Shown piece after piece: positions 1 through 13,215 of a stretch of DNA of 64,000 bases. A program made the translations under genes and the position numbers. Positions within the stretch are counted from its first letter, which is position 1. Each line of letters begins with the position of its first letter. Source of the stretch: Saturnia japonica. Its lineage: Eukaryota > Arthropoda > Insecta > Lepidoptera > Saturniidae. The notes under the pieces were generated by a model, which had not been told where the DNA came from, searched no databases, and saw nothing but the letters and a program-made list of their open reading frames with translations. The stretch covers positions 3,782,001 through 3,846,000 of the forward strand of contig CM065309.1 in assembly GCA_033032175.1 (NCBI GenBank), in the 5' to 3' direction.

Positions 1-159
1 AAAAGTTACCAAAGACTGCACAAAAAGTTACTTTTTGATTACAAAAGTAACGCATTATGTTCCTGTAGCATCTGCTACCCCTTGAAAGCTAACCCTATCC
101 ACTAAATTTAATGTGTTGTTACCATTTCAGGCTATATCGTCCCTTGATATCAGGTGAGA

Positions 160-400
160 TTTTAACCAAACTCAAATCCTATAGATTTAAAGAATTTTTA
201 GCAAAATACCAACTTAAATGATTTCAATAAGTTCCCTAGTATATCTTTGAAGTCGAAGATCCAATGCGAATGAAATTAAAATAAAATAACCTTACCAATG
301 AAAAAAGAATCATCTAAATCAGTTCATAAACAAAGAAGTTATGGCTGAACATCCATGAAAAAAAATTACATTCGAATTGAGAACCTCTTCCTTTTTTTAA
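160..400 (-). repeat. AACCGACTTC-type dispersed repeat
   Basis: GTATATCTTTGAAGTCGAAG, CAATGCGAATGAAATTAAAA and GGCTGAACATCCATGAAAAA match, in reverse, 970-1445, 43520-43705 and 63780-63860. No coding capacity. Confidence 0.65.
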
Positions 401-967
401 GTCAATTTAAAGGATGTCAATTATACCATTTCCATTTCTTTATTTTCTCGATGACAGCTCCTGTGAAAACTTGAACGAGCGTCTTTTTTACATTATGTAT
501 TCATTATTTTATAAAAATATGACGTTTACACACGTACAAGGTTATACCAGAGTCGGAGAAACTGATAGGATTGAGCTATATCGATAAACGTAACACGATA
601 ACAGACTCGATATTTTTTTACACAATGTAAGAAACTAAACTACTGCCGGATACTTTTGTAGAAATTTATTAACTAATCTTATATTTCATTACAAGATGTT
701 ACATGTATTAATTCTTGATTGATAATGCCAACTTCTTCAAAATTTTCGAAGCTGTTGTAAAATAAGTAGGTACTCGACAATGAAACGAAGTAATTATAAC
801 GACAGGTGATCTTTATTTATTTATTTTAATCAAAATCAGATGAATCGTCACTATCACGATATATGCGATCGATATCATTACTTATTTGGCCACAACACTA
901 CAACTATCAAATTAGAACTGTCATCGTCAAAATAAAGAAATGGAAATAGTATAAATTACCAAGCTCA

Positions 968-1445
968 TTTTTTAACCGACTTCAAAAAAAGCGGGAGTTA
1001 CCCAATTCGAATATATTTTTTATTGATGTTCAGCCATATCTTCTATGTTTATGAACTGATTTGGATAATAATAATAAACTTTTATTTGACTATAATAAAA
1101 TACAAAATTATGAAACATATTTCTAGGAAATACAATATTTTTGTTCCTAATTAATGAAACCTAGCGCCTGAACTAGGCCGAGCCTGTATCTCAAACGCCA
1201 GGCCCGTAATATATTATTACATAGTAGGTATCTACATCCTACCTAGTATTACACTGTTGTATCTTAATAAAATTATCACAAATCTATAATTTTATATAAG
1301 AAACACAAGGTACTTGACACGGATGTTTCTTTTTTTGTTGGATAGGAGATACCTCAAGGTCAGTCCCGTTTCAATTTCATTGGAATTGCACCTTCAACTT
1401 CGAAGTTACACAAACCCTTCAGAATCATTGAATTTGGTTTTCTTT
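968..1445 (+). repeat. AACCGACTTC-type repeat split by a younger insertion
   Basis: The left part (968-1065) reads AACCGACTTCAAAAAAAGCG to GTTTATGAACTGATTTGGA. The family sequence resumes near 1325 (TTTTTTTGTTGGATAGGAG, CAATTTCATTGGAATTGC). About 250 bp of unrelated AT-rich DNA lies between. The insert's ends were not defined. Confidence 0.6.
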
Positions 1446-1784
1446 TTTGTTAATAATTGTCTTGACTTATTTGAGTTTGGTTGCTCATCGTCTGTTGGAT
1501 TATGAAAAGTGATTTACATAACAAACCCTCTATAAAATAACTTCCTTTATGACACTTTAATACTATGTATAGATATTTACTATGTAATAAATCGTTGGAG
1601 GTTTCCAAAGGAGTTCCAGTGGCGCAGTGGTGCCACCTAAGCACCAGTAACTCCCTGCAAGTCACTAATTACTTCCTCAAATATTTACTTTGTGGAGATT
1701 CTCCTTGCAATTTTGTATTGCGGTTAAGGTCACAAGAGGAGCGGGTTTTAGAAAATCATTTCAAATGAGAAATAAAATGGAATC

Positions 1785-2292
1785 TATACAATTAATAAAA
1801 TTGAAGTGTCTGTTTTTAATGTCAAAATAACAGCTTTTTTTACTAAATGCGTATGAAAGTATACACAATACCTATAATAAAAAACCAATTCTTACAATTT
1901 TTATCTGTCTGTCTGTCTGTTTGTTACGGGAAATCTCAAAAACAGTTCCAACGATTTGGATGGGACTTTCACTGATAGAAAGTTTATGTTATAAGAAGTA
2001 ATTTAGTCTACTTTTATTATTGAAAAATAAGTATGATACCACGCAAATAAAAACTGGTCGTGGTGAATAAATTCGGGCCCTTCAATGGTTTATGCTGAGA
2101 TATAGTAAATAAAAGTAAGACACAATTATAGATCTTAAGAAGACCTACAGAAATGTCAGCCAAAGCATATGTCTATTTTCTAAGGAACACCCACAATAAG
2201 CATTTTTGTCTTTAAAATAGTCGAGAGCGGGGGAGCAACATTCGCGCGGGCATTTTGTAGTCCACGTGAGCGAAGCCGCGGGCACAGCTAGT
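1785..2292 (+). repeat. Dispersed repeat A, near full copy
   Basis: It starts TATACAATTAATAAAATTGAAG and ends GCGGGCACAGCTAGTTT. It shares its whole length with 37287-37815. No protein. It resembles short non-autonomous repeats common in lepidopteran genomes. Confidence 0.8.
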
Positions 2293-3237
2293 TTATTATA
2301 AATTTACTGTTGACTGCATTATTTCATTTTCCACGATATATGATCAAATAATATATTAGTTATTTTTTTGTAGATGAAAAATTTATAGGTTTCCAAGCAT
2401 GTTTGTTTTTTGACGACTTTATTACAAAACATTGGATTTTCTCTAATAAACAAAGACATAATTGGAATGTATTGTATATACAAACCTGCCGTACAAAAAA
2501 TCTCTAAATGACAGTGAAACCCATATAAAAATCCGTTGCGTGGTTTAGAAGAAGTAAACGGACAAAAAGACAAATGCGGATAGTGACTTTCATTCATACT
2601 ATGTGTAGATATAGATATTACACCCACCTTTTAGGGAGTCTATGTGGTTGTAATATTTTACACCAGGCTTAGAAGTTTTTTTAATGTCTTATGAGTTTTT
2701 CTTGTGTTTATAGCGTCATCCATAAAATGGAATAAATTATGTCCTAGATAATATATATAAGTTATGTTAATTAGCCTGCAATGTATATTGTATATACCAA
2801 AAAGTAAATTATGTGTTTACTATATTAATAATTAAGTTTATAAGAAGGCTATATAAACAATAACAGCTTATAACAAATATTTTTTTTATAATTTCGGATT
2901 TGAGTTTAAAATTATATTAATCAAGCATACTTTTATTTAAAATGAAAATAAAATATATATATTGTCGTATAATTAACAGCACCGCTTTTTAAACATTACT
3001 AAATGTTCACCTTAAGACATAGATAGCGCGTCTTGCTATTTACAGTTCAGAGTTAGGACATTCTTGACAGGCACTGAAGAGATTAAACCAAGATGAAACA
3101 AGGGAAGATAAAACAATAAATTATCATTAGGACCTAAACGAAATCTTTCATAAACTAAAATTAATTCAATTGTAAAATTATAAATTTGAAGATTGCTGAT
3201 TAGATGTTGCTTGAATTGTATTTACTCAAAGTGTATC
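2293..3237. other. AT-rich intergenic DNA, nothing recognised
   Basis: One ORF of 102 codons on the minus strand (2627-2319) is Phe-, Ile- and Lys-rich with no motif and is judged a chance frame. Confidence 0.5.
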
Positions 3238-3437
3238 GTACTAATATTATAAAGGCGAAAGTTTGTGAGTATGTATAGGTGTTTGTTACTTCTTCACGTT
3301 CAAACAGTTGGACCAATTTTGATGAATTTTGGTATGAAGGTAGCTTACATCCTGGATTAACACATAGGATACTTTTAAGGTATTTGTGAAGGTGTCTTTT
3401 AAATTATACATGGGTGAAACTGCGGGGCACAGCTAGT
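3238..3437 (+). repeat. Short dispersed repeat ending GGGCACAGCTAGT
   Basis: It starts TACTAATATTATAAAGGCGA, contains TTTTGATGAATTTTGGTATG and ends ACTGCGGGGCACAGCTAGTT. The same opening is seen near 25560. Confidence 0.65.
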
Positions 3438-3544
3438 TTATAAATATCTGAACAATTTCAAAGCTGTAAAAAGAATTTTGCAGCCATTTTGCATTACTCA
3501 TGCAGAAAATGGCCAACTAATTGTTTTATTCCTGATACGTTTAG

Positions 3545-3640
3545 AGTTTGGTTACACTCTCATCTGATGTTAAGTGACGATGTGGTATAATATTATGGTA
3601 ACACGCTAACCCTAGTGGGGCGACTACTTAGCTGCTAACA
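3545..3640 (-). mobile_element. SINE D tail fragment
   Basis: GTTACACTCTCATCTGATGT and AAGTGACGATGTGG match the reversed SINE D tail. Only about 95 bp is recognisable. Confidence 0.5.
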
Positions 3641-4029
3641 TATCAAGTGACGTAGATAATACTCATTGTTTATGAATACTGTAAATGTTAAACAGAAAAC
3701 AGTCTATAATCAAAATGTCACTAGTCGAATTTCGAGCTTAGGGCGATCGCTAGTTCCAATAAATGTCTATTTAGAATTCGCAGATCAACTTATTTGTTAA
3801 TGTCCCCTCAAACACATCGATCACAGAATCTTAATTGAGTAATGGCCGATTTGACAACCGCACTGATTGATCGAACTACGCTAAATATGATGCATAGCGT
3901 ACTCCGCTAACTTTAAGTATGTTCGTGGGTGAAAACATTTTTACTAGGGATGTAACGATACATAATTTTGCATTTGATTATTGTAGTGAATAATCGGTAA
4001 TACCTATACCGTTATCGAAAGTTTAGTAA

Positions 4030-4340
4030 TAAACTATCTCACGCGCGAATCTTGCTCCACCGCTCCCGGTTATTTTAAAGACAAAAATGCTTATTGTGGA
4101 TTGTTCGTTTTGTAGGTCCTTTTAATGTCTACAATTATGTTGTACATTAATTTAAAATATCTCGTACAGTTTACTCAGTGTAAGCGCATGAATTTATTTA
4201 CCAAGATCAGTTTTAATTTGCGCGGAATCCTAATTCTTTTTCTAAAATGTAAGTAGCCTAAGTTACTTGTTATAATATCAGATTAAGATATAATACCAGT
4301 GAGGGTCCCATAAAAATCGGGCCAACCGTTATTTTGAAAT
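4030..4340 (-). repeat. Dispersed repeat A, internal fragment
   Basis: It holds the CAAAAATGCTTATTGTGGAT and TTTGCGCGGAATCCTAATTC sections of repeat A but lacks the GGGCACAGCTAGT tail. Confidence 0.65.
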
Positions 4341-4479
4341 GATAAACACACACTTCAATTTTATTAATTGTACCGATACTGCCTGCCGACCGATATATCG
4401 ATGTCATTCCATCCCTAACTTTTACCAGGTTTATGTTACTCATTTATTTTATGAACATAGTGGGTGTGAATTTTATCAA

Positions 4480-4720
4480 GTAGGGACTGGGTCGCGACCA
4501 CCATGCATATAGTGATAAACCAGCCAATGGTTACTCTCTTTTAGCTTTCCATGTTTTAGTATCAGCCACTGTAAATCCGAGTGCCGAGAGGATTGCAGAG
4601 TTTAACTGCGACGACTGTTAGTAGATTACCAGATCTCTCGGTGGTCACCGTTGATTTTGGATTTCACTATGCTTATGATCAGATATAATGCCATCAATTT
4701 GCCATGATACTGTATTTTTT
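4480..4720. repeat. Dispersed repeat E
   Basis: GGTCGCGACCACCATGCATA, CTCTCGGTGGTCACCGTTG and CACTATGCTTATGATCAG are shared with 43980-44270, 54935-55235 and 63370-63620. No protein. The copies differ strongly, so the family is old. Confidence 0.6.
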
Positions 4721-4729
4721 TTATATACA

Positions 4730-5000
4730 ACTAATGAAGCAATCAAGCATACTGCCCGCCTGATGGTTAGCAGCTACGGTAGACTATGGACGCTTGTAAT
4801 ACCGTAGATATCAGTAGCGCGTTGACGATTTTCAACCCCCCCTACTCTAAGGACCACTGGAAACCCTATTTACGTCAGGAACAGAACATTAAGTTATTTG
4901 GTTGCGATCTTCTATAGGGTGGAGTTATTCCACCAGTAGGACTGCCCCAAGTAGAGAGAAATGTCTAAAGAAATTTATCTGTGCTCTATCTCTCTTTGTC
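4730..5000 (+). repeat. Dispersed repeat F
   Basis: AAGCATACTGCCCGCCTGAT, ACCACTGGAAACCC and CCAGTAGGACTGCCCCAAGT are shared with 39540-39775, 56320-56515 and, in part, 14040-14160. No coding capacity; family not named. Confidence 0.7.
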
Positions 5001-5099
5001 CTTAAAGAGTTCCGTTTTGCCTACGTAGTTCAAATTAGTTCAGAACGACCTCAATTAGGTACCTACCTAGTTTTGGATTATCATAAACCTATGAATATA

Positions 5100-5245
5100 T
5101 CAATCACTATATACATTTTCTATTCGATTTTAAAGATTTCCCAAGAGTATCTTCGAAATTCAAGGTCCAATGCCAATGAAATTAAAATGGGGTCCCACTT
5201 AAAAATATATGCCCTTTCCAACAAAAAAAGAATTTTCTAAATCGC
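5100..5245 (-). repeat. AACCGACTTC-type repeat fragment
   Basis: GAGTATCTTCGAAATTCAAG, CCAATGCCAATGAAATTAAA and AAAGAATTTTCTAAATCG match this family in reverse. Confidence 0.55.
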
Positions 5246-5274
5246 TTTATAAATGACGGAGTTCTAATGCTACA

Positions 5275-5555
5275 AACTTTAACTGACTGACTGACATATT
5301 AACGTACAGCCCAATCTACTGGGTCTAGAACCATGACAATTTGCATACGGGTTACTTTTTTAGTATAGGTGAGCACTAAGGAAGTATTTTTGGAAATTCA
5401 ACCCCAAAGATGGTGCAACAAAGGGGATGAATGTTTGCATAAAAACTGTTATTTTTGAAGATAGATCTATATAAATGGGTATTTAACAATTCAGATAGAA
5501 AGTAATGAGACTTAACTATAAAGCGAACGACGCCGAAGGCAAAGCGCTAGTAACA
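5275..5555 (+). repeat. Dispersed repeat with TGACTGACTGAC start
   Basis: AACTGACTGACTGACATATT, CCCAATCTACTGGGTCTAG and GGAAATTCAACCCCAAAGAT, ending GCAAAGCGCTAGTAAC, form a repeat type common in Lepidoptera. No protein. Confidence 0.6.
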
Positions 5556-6344
5556 CCATATATGTAAAGGTATGATACACTATGATAGAAAAGTTGTGTC
5601 GAGAATTGTGCAATTCTATTTGACAAAACGGTTCATCAAAAATTTTGAATTATCTTACTTCCCTCGAATGTACTGTTCCTTATAACTTTCGTTTCCAACG
5701 CTAATTTAAATATGTATCTGTTTTAAACAGTATAAGTTTTAATATGAAACAGTCAGTAAAGTTAGATCGTTAAAACATTTACTGAAGGATAACTCGCTTC
5801 TGAAGCTGCAAATATTTGATCACTCTCGCATCCACACCTCGCGCAGGTGAAATAATTGCCTCAATTCGGATTTAGCACGCGTCGAGCGAACCGTACATCC
5901 TCACAAATAATTCGTTTGTTACATCTATTTTTAAGTGTTTTTAATAACGATTTAATATTTAAATAAACACGTGGATGAATTAAACTTCTTTTTAGCTTCG
6001 ATAAATTGTGAAATAATACAAACGACTATTATTCGTTATATCATTATGTAAATAATTGACTCAAAAATTTATTTGCTACTTCCGACTGGAACCACAATAA
6101 TTAAACTACATTACGTAAAATGCCGACAAAATTACATAATATAGGGCCAAATAACATAAGTTTATCAATTAAATTATAAACTACTACATGACAGATCAAG
6201 ATTCTTCTGCATTATTTATTATTCTGCATCTTCTACAGCATTTATCATGGGGAGTGTTCCGAGGAATTGTTTGGATTGATCTCGGCTGCTGAATTTCACC
6301 ATCGGACATTGCGTCAGAATCGTAAATTCCAACCACACCACGTC

Positions 6345-6602
6345 CATGTACAGCGTTTCACAACAGTGCGTTTCTTAAGGCACTTTCTGCCTCGCACAAC
6401 CACTCTGTGGAACTAGCTGTCGCCTGAGGTCTTTCCGAGCCGTTATGACACGGTGACCTTCAAGAAGAGAGCTTATTCTTCCCTAAAAGGCCGGCAACGC
6501 ATCTGCGAGCCCTCTGGTGTTGCGGATGTTTGTGGGCGGTGGTGATCATTTTCCATCAGTTGCTCCACCTGCCCGTTGCCCACTTTTTGTCATAAAAAAA
6601 AA
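6345..6602 (+). mobile_element. LINE 3' end, first duplication unit
   Basis: The frame around FLRHFLPRTTTLWN, then RYDTVTFKKRAYSSLKGR, resembles the C-terminus of a jockey-like non-LTR retrotransposon ORF2. A short GC-rich 3' UTR (CTGCCCGTTGCCCACTTTTTG) and an A run follow. An in-frame stop shows it is dead. The 5' part is missing. Confidence 0.75.
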
Positions 6603-8104
6603 GATTCCACAAAAATTCGAGGTTTTTTCTGCCTAAAAAGTTTTTTTGTTATATTTTCATTGTTGTACCCGTAGGTCACCGTACTGCGCATTACTACGCA
6701 ATAGCTGGCTCCAAAAAGGTATAAAACGTAGACGGCATGTTAAGACTCGTTTACATGACGTTTTTATGATTAATTATATAGAGGGTTTTTTAAGGAACAT
6801 ATGTCACCGTTTTCTTCTTTTGCTCATGTTCTACCTTAGTCGGGTCGGTACGACTTGTTTTTTTTTGCTTTATGTTGAGAACTGGGACTCGGCTTAGAGT
6901 TTTACGATGGGCCACCTGCCTGCCGCCTGTTTGACGTCTACCCTCCTTGGAATTTCCTTGGTTATTCTTAGCTGAAGATAGCCAAATAGCCACTATCAGT
7001 ATTACTTATTATTATATTGCGACTTTAGTATTTCATGTATTCCAGATTTTAACTCTATATTAGGGAACACATCATATGTGTATCTGTGTAATCGGAAGAC
7101 GTCACATTCTGAATTTGTTTATTGACGAAATTTTTTTCTTTATGTATTCCCGCCTTTAGGAATGACGCAGACATTTTTATTTAAACACACATCTCGAACA
7201 ATAAAACGTGCGTTAGTTAACATTATGAAGCATTATTTCCATTTTTATTGAATACCAGTTCAGACAGTTCTATTGTTGGTTCAATTCAATTTTACTAGTT
7301 ACCACTCTAAAACTTAATAAAATTGTTATTGCTATCGAGAATAACTTCACTTTATTATGAGACTAGGCTGCGCCCGGGGCTTCGTACGTGTCTATTACAC
7401 AGTTTTTTTGGGAACTTTTTTTAAACTCATTTGATGATTTATGAAAGTTTTATTAATATTTTTTAAAACCTATCGATTTCAAAATGGCATATTATACTCA
7501 TTGTACACTGAACTTAAATAAATGCCTGTTTTTTTTTTTATATTTCTAAAAGTATTATTGATCATTTGTATATCCTATTTATTCCGGAATGAAATATATA
7601 TACTTACGTACTTACGTTCAGCGTAAATTTCTCTATAGAAAGCAGTTTTCCGTTTTTAGTTAAATCAATACCTACAAACAAACAGACTATTTAAAATAAT
7701 GCCATATCCAAGGTTAATGACCTATCACTAAATTTGAAAAAAAATTACATGTTCAGACAGAACTACAGGTAAAAATATAAATAAATAAATAAATAATAAA
7801 TTAGTATCGATTAATAGATGTTGAATCTTTGTACCTACCATGTCTAATTTTATATTAGTATGGAATGCCGTTTGTAAGAAAGTATTTAACACCTATCGCA
7901 TACCGTGTTGAATTATGTAATTCCGAAACCTACAATGAGCCAGAAAAATCATATATACCTATTAAAATCTTTCAAGGGATGCACGATGATAGTAATATGT
8001 ATTCCAAAATCTAATTTTAACGCCACGTTTAGTATTCTGGATATGCTCCGCAATATTTAACAAATGATGCAAAATGGCGGATACATGATTAAAATAAATT
8101 TTTC

Positions 8105-8270
8105 GTTATAGGTTTAGCATTGTAGCCACAATCCCACCTGATCGTAAGCGACGACGTGACTCAAGATGTTAGTACGCCAAGTTTAGTAGAAGACTGACTC
8201 TCTAACTTACTGCCGGAACACACCTTTTGGTGCTTCGGTATTGGTATCTAGCCAGGCCTAAAATAAGACC
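8105..8270 (-). mobile_element. SINE D tail fragment in duplication unit 1
   Basis: TAGCCACAATCCCACCTGAT, AAGCGACGACGTGACTCAAG and TTTTGGTGCTTCGGTATTGG match the SINE D tail. The same fragment recurs in the second unit at about 11515-11680. Confidence 0.65.
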
Positions 8271-9215
8271 TACAATCATGCCATGGTTTTATACATGCCA
8301 TATATAAATATTATTTTTATTATTTTAAAATAATAACATATTATAATATGCTTTGTATCCGTAAATTGTCTGCAAGGGGGATTACTGCATCATTATGAGG
8401 CCCTCGTCGGAACTCTAATTGTTTCCGACCATGCTCGGGACGTATCAATTTACAAGCAATTTGTACTCGCGATGCCTTGAAATCGTTGAGTTGTAAGACA
8501 AAATAAAATTGGAATATGAATTCTTTGAAGAAGATGTATGCTCGAGATTTTGTTCAATGGAAAATTCTATATGATATTTTTTTTCTGATGTAATTCTCTT
8601 TATAAATGTAAATTGTAATTAAGCATAATATTAAATATCAATTTTAATTATATTTTTACTTCTTCAAACTTATTCTATAAAAATCAAACTCATAACATAA
8701 CCAAACAAAATTAAACTCATGTATAATATAAAAATTATATCATTATTTGGATCATATTCGCGTATAATTAAGTGGTCTATTAACAATTTTTGAAAATAGA
8801 CTGGTTCGCGCCACCCTCGCCCAAGTTCCCCGAACACTCGCCATACTGGCATGTTTCGGAATCAGCCGGTGTATAATCAATTGCTGAGAGGCTAGGCTTG
8901 CAGGTCGGTATTACGATAGCGACCGAATGTGTTTAGATTGTGTGCCTACCTTGTACACTGACGTCACTTTACCAAGCCACTAATAATAATAATAATTTAG
9001 TTATATATATTTTCAAAAAATCAAAATCTTTATGACCTACGTCAACGAGGTGACAGTATAATAAGAATTTGGAGAATTTTGCTATAACCAATTATAAATG
9101 GAGAAGTATTTTTGGGTTTTGGCTTGTATGATTAAACGTACATCTGTTGTAAGAATAAGGTTCAGTGGTCAGTCGTAAAATAATAATCCGAATTTCTGTT
9201 CACAACATAAAGGAG

Positions 9216-12200
9216 CTGCAAATATTTGATCACTCTCGCATCCACACCTCGCGCAGGTGAAATAATTGCCTCAATTCGGATTTAGCACGCGTCGAGCGAA
9301 CCGTACATCCTCAAAAATAATTCGTTTGTTACATCTATTTTTAAGTGTTTTTAATAACGATTTAATATTTAAATAAACACGTGGATGAATTAAACTTCAT
9401 TTTAGCTTCGATAAATTGTGAAATAATACAAACGACTATTATTCGTTATATCATTATCATGTAAATAATTGACTCAAAAAGTGTTTTGCTACTTCCGACT
9501 GGAACCACAATAATTAAACTATATTACGTAAAATGCCGACTAAATTACATAATATAGGGCCAAATAACATAAGTTTATCAATTAAATTATAAACTACTAC
9601 ATGACAGATCAAGATTTATCTGCATTATTTACTATTCTGCATCTTCTACCGCATTTATCATGGGGAGTGTTCCGAGGAATTGTTTGGATTGATCCCAGCT
9701 GCTGAATTTCACCATCGGACATCGCGTCAGAATCGTAAATTCCAAACACACCACGTCGATGTACAGCGTTTCACAACAGTGCGTTTCTTAAGGCACTTTC
9801 TGCCTCGCACAACCACTCTGTAGAACCAGCTGTCGCCTGAGATCTTTACGAGCCGTTATGACACGGTGACCTTCAAGAAGAGAGCTTATTCTTCCCTAAA
9901 AGGCCGGCAACGCATCTGCGAGCCCTCTGGTGTTGCGGATGTTTGTGGGCGGTGGTGATCATTTTCTATCAGTTGCTCCACCTGCCCGTTGCCCACTTTT
10001 TGTCATAAAAAAAAGATTCCACAAAAAATTCGAGGTTTTTTCTGCCTAAAAAGTTTTTTTGTTATATTTTCATTGTTGTACCCGTAGGTCACCGTACTGC
10101 GCATTACTACGCAATAGCTGGCTCCAGAAAGGTATAAAACGTAGACGGCATGTTAAGACTCGTTTACATGACGTTTTTATGATTAATTATATAGAGGGTT
10201 TTTTAAGGAACATATGTCACCGTTTTCTTCTTTTGCTCATGTTCTACCTTAGTCGGGTCGGTACGACTTGTTTTTTTTTGCTTTATGTTGAGAACTGAGA
10301 CTCGGCTTAGAGTTTTACGATGGGCCACCTGCCTGCCGCCTGTCTGACGTCTACCCTCCTTGGAATTTCCTTGGTTATTCTTAGCTGAAGATAGCCAAAT
10401 AGCCACTATCAGTATTACTTATTATTATATTGCGACTTTAGTATTTCATGTATTCTAGATTTTAACTCTATATTAGGTAACACATCATATGTGTATCTGT
10501 GTAATCGGAAGACGTCACATTCTGAATTTGTTTATTGACGAAATTTTTTTATTTATGTATTCCCGCCTTTAGGAATGACGCAGACATTTTTATTTAAACA
10601 CACATCTCGAACAATAAAACGTGCGTTAGTTAACATTATGAGGCATTATTTCCATTTTTATTGAATACCAGTTCAGACAGTTCTATTGTTGGTTCAATTC
10701 AATTTTACTAGTTACCACTCTAAAACTTAATAAAATTGTTATTGCTATCGAGAATAACTTCACTTTATTATGAGACTAGGCTGCGCCCGGGGCTTCGTAC
10801 GTGTCTATTACACAGTTTTTTTGGGAACTTTTTTTAAACTCATTTGATGATTTATGAAAGTTTTATTAATATTTTTTTAAACCTATCGATTTCCAAATGG
10901 CATATTATACTCATTGTACACTGAATTTAAATAAATGCTTTTTTTTTTTAATTCTAAAAGTATTATTGATCATTTGTATATCATATCTATTCCGGAATTA
11001 AATATATATACTAACGTACTTACGTTCAGCGTAAATTTCTCTATAGAAAGCAGTTTTCCGTTTTTAGTTAAATATATACCTACAAACAAACAGACAATTT
11101 AAAATAATGCCATATCCAAGATTAATGACCTATCACTAAATTTGGAAAAAAATTACATGTTCAGACAGAATTACAGGTAAAAATATAAATAAATAATAAA
11201 TTAGTATCGATTAATAGATGTTGAATCTTTGTACCTACCATGTCTAATTTTATATTAGTATGGAATGCCGTTTGTAAGAAAGTATTTAACACCTATCGCA
11301 TACCGTGTTGAATTATGTAATTCCGAAACCTACAATGAGCCGGAAAAATCATATATACCTATTAAAATCTTTCAAGGGATGCACGATGATAGTAATATGT
11401 ATTCCAAAATCTAATTTTAACGCCACGTTTAGTATTCTGGATATGCTCCGCAATATTTAACAAATGATGCAAAATGGCGGATACATGATTAAAATAAATT
11501 TTTCGTTATAGGTTTAGCATTGTAGCCACAATCCCACCTGATCGTAAGCGACGACGTGACTCAAGATGTTAGTACGCCAAGTTTAGTAGAAGACTGACTC
11601 TCTAACTTACTGCCGGAACACACCTTTTGGTGCTTCGGTATTGGTATCTAGCCAGGCCTAAAATAAGACCTACAATCATGCCATGGTTTTATACATGCCA
11701 TATATAAATATTATTTTTATTCTTTTAAAATAATAACATATTATAATATGCTTTGTATCCGTAAATTGTCTGCAAGGGGGATTACTGCATCATTATGAGG
11801 CCCTCGTCGGAACTCTAATTGTTTCCGACCATGCTCGGGACGTATCAATTTACAAGCAATTTGTACTCGCGATGCCTTGAAATCGTTCAGTTGTAAGACA
11901 AAATAAAATTGGAATATGAATTCTTTGAAGAAGATGTATGCTCGAGATTTTGTTCAATGGAAAATTCTATATGATATTTTTTTTCTGATGTAATTCTCTT
12001 TATAAATGTAAATTGTAATTAAGCATAATATTAAATATCAATTTTAATTATATTTTTACTTCTTCAAACTTATTCTATAAAAATCAAACTCAAACTCATA
12101 ACATAACCAAACAAAATTAAACTCATGTATAATATAAAAATTATATCATTATTTGGATCATATTCGCGTATAATTAAGTGGTCTATTAACAATTTTTGAA

Positions 12201-12622
12201 AATAGACTGGTTCGCGCCACCCTCGCCCAAGTTCCCCGAACACTCGCCATACTGGCATGTTTCGGAATCAGCCGGTGTATAAATCAATTGCTGAGAGGCT
12301 AGGCTTGCAGGTCGGCATTACGATAGCGACCGAATGTGTTTAGATTGTGTGCCTACCTTGTACACTGACGTCACTTTACCAAGCCACTAATAATAATAAT
12401 AATTTAGTTATATATATTTTCAAAAAATCAAAATCTTTATGACCTACGTCAACGAGGTGACAGTATAATAAGAATTTGAAGAATTTTGCTATAACCAATT
12501 ATAAATGGAGAAGTATTTTTGGGTTATGACTTGTATGATTAAACGTACATCTGTTGTAAGAATAAGGTTCAGTGGTCAGTCGTAAAATAATAATCCGAAT
12601 TTCTGTTCACAACATAAAGGAG
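9216..12622. repeat. Tandem duplication, second 3407-bp unit
   Basis: It directly follows the first unit, in the same orientation. The three breakpoints share only AG before the junction (GAAG|CTGC, GGAG|CTGC, GGAG|GAAA), so unequal crossing over between long repeats is not indicated. Differences include an extra ATC near 9457 and loss of two AAAT units near 11187. Confidence 0.95.
9758..10015 (+). mobile_element. LINE 3' end, second duplication unit
   Basis: Copy of the LINE tail at 6345-6602, carried by the tandem duplication, with a few base differences. Confidence 0.75.
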
Positions 12623-13084
12623 GAAAACATGTTATGAAGACTTCACATAAGTGGGACAAGAGCAAGAAGAAGAAAATGATTTACGTTTTTTTTTTACAAC
12701 GATTGCTCTAAGTTCGAAATTCGACCAGCTACTGTTTGATCATAGACTATTTTGACATTTAGACATTTGCAGTATTCATGAACCTAAACAATGAGTATTA
12801 TCTTACATCACTTGCTGTCACTTTTCGTTGAGTGACAATGTCAATATTTTGGGGGGTCTAAGTTCAATGGCACTTGTCGTGTTAGGATTCCCAGTATTAA
12901 TTAATTTAATTTAATATATTAATAACAGATAAATAATTTTTACCTTTCTGCACCCCTTCTCCATATAATCTTTAACCATGCCAAATCTCACAGTCTCCGT
13001 GCAAAGAGCACGGGCAAAGGGCACGTGCAAAGCTTTTGCTTCACGTATTGATATATAGATTTATGACTTTTGTACGTACAAGTA

Positions 13085-13215
13085 TGGTTTTGAAGCAATG
13101 TTGGCTCAGGGTTCCCTGTCGACCGACAGGAGTTTGAATCCGTAGGCCATCCGTAACAATGAGACTGATCTCTCGGTGAAGGAAACATCTTGAAGAAACC
13201 ATAGCATGATGGTCG
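13085..13215 (+). mobile_element. SINE D fragment
   Basis: It contains GGAGTTTGAATCCGTAGGCC and CTCGGTGAAGGAAACATCTT, matching the head and middle of SINE D with many differences. Confidence 0.55.

Larger units (their letters stand above)
5806..9215. repeat. Tandem duplication, first 3410-bp unit
   Basis: The unit begins CTGCAAATATTTGATCACTC and ends CACAACATAAAGGAG, then restarts at once as the second unit. The copies align along their whole length with scattered substitutions and small indels, roughly one to a few per hundred bases by eye. The unit holds a LINE 3' end, a SINE fragment, a gcatgtttcggaatcagc repeat and AT-rich DNA. No gene was recognised; the short ORFs inside are repeat sequence. 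Confidence 0.95.

Noticed and set aside
6646..6993. Two opposite ORFs of 83 and 67 codons, repeated at 10059-10406
   Set aside because: They recur only because of the tandem duplication, overlap on opposite strands, show no motif and lie beside a dead LINE tail.
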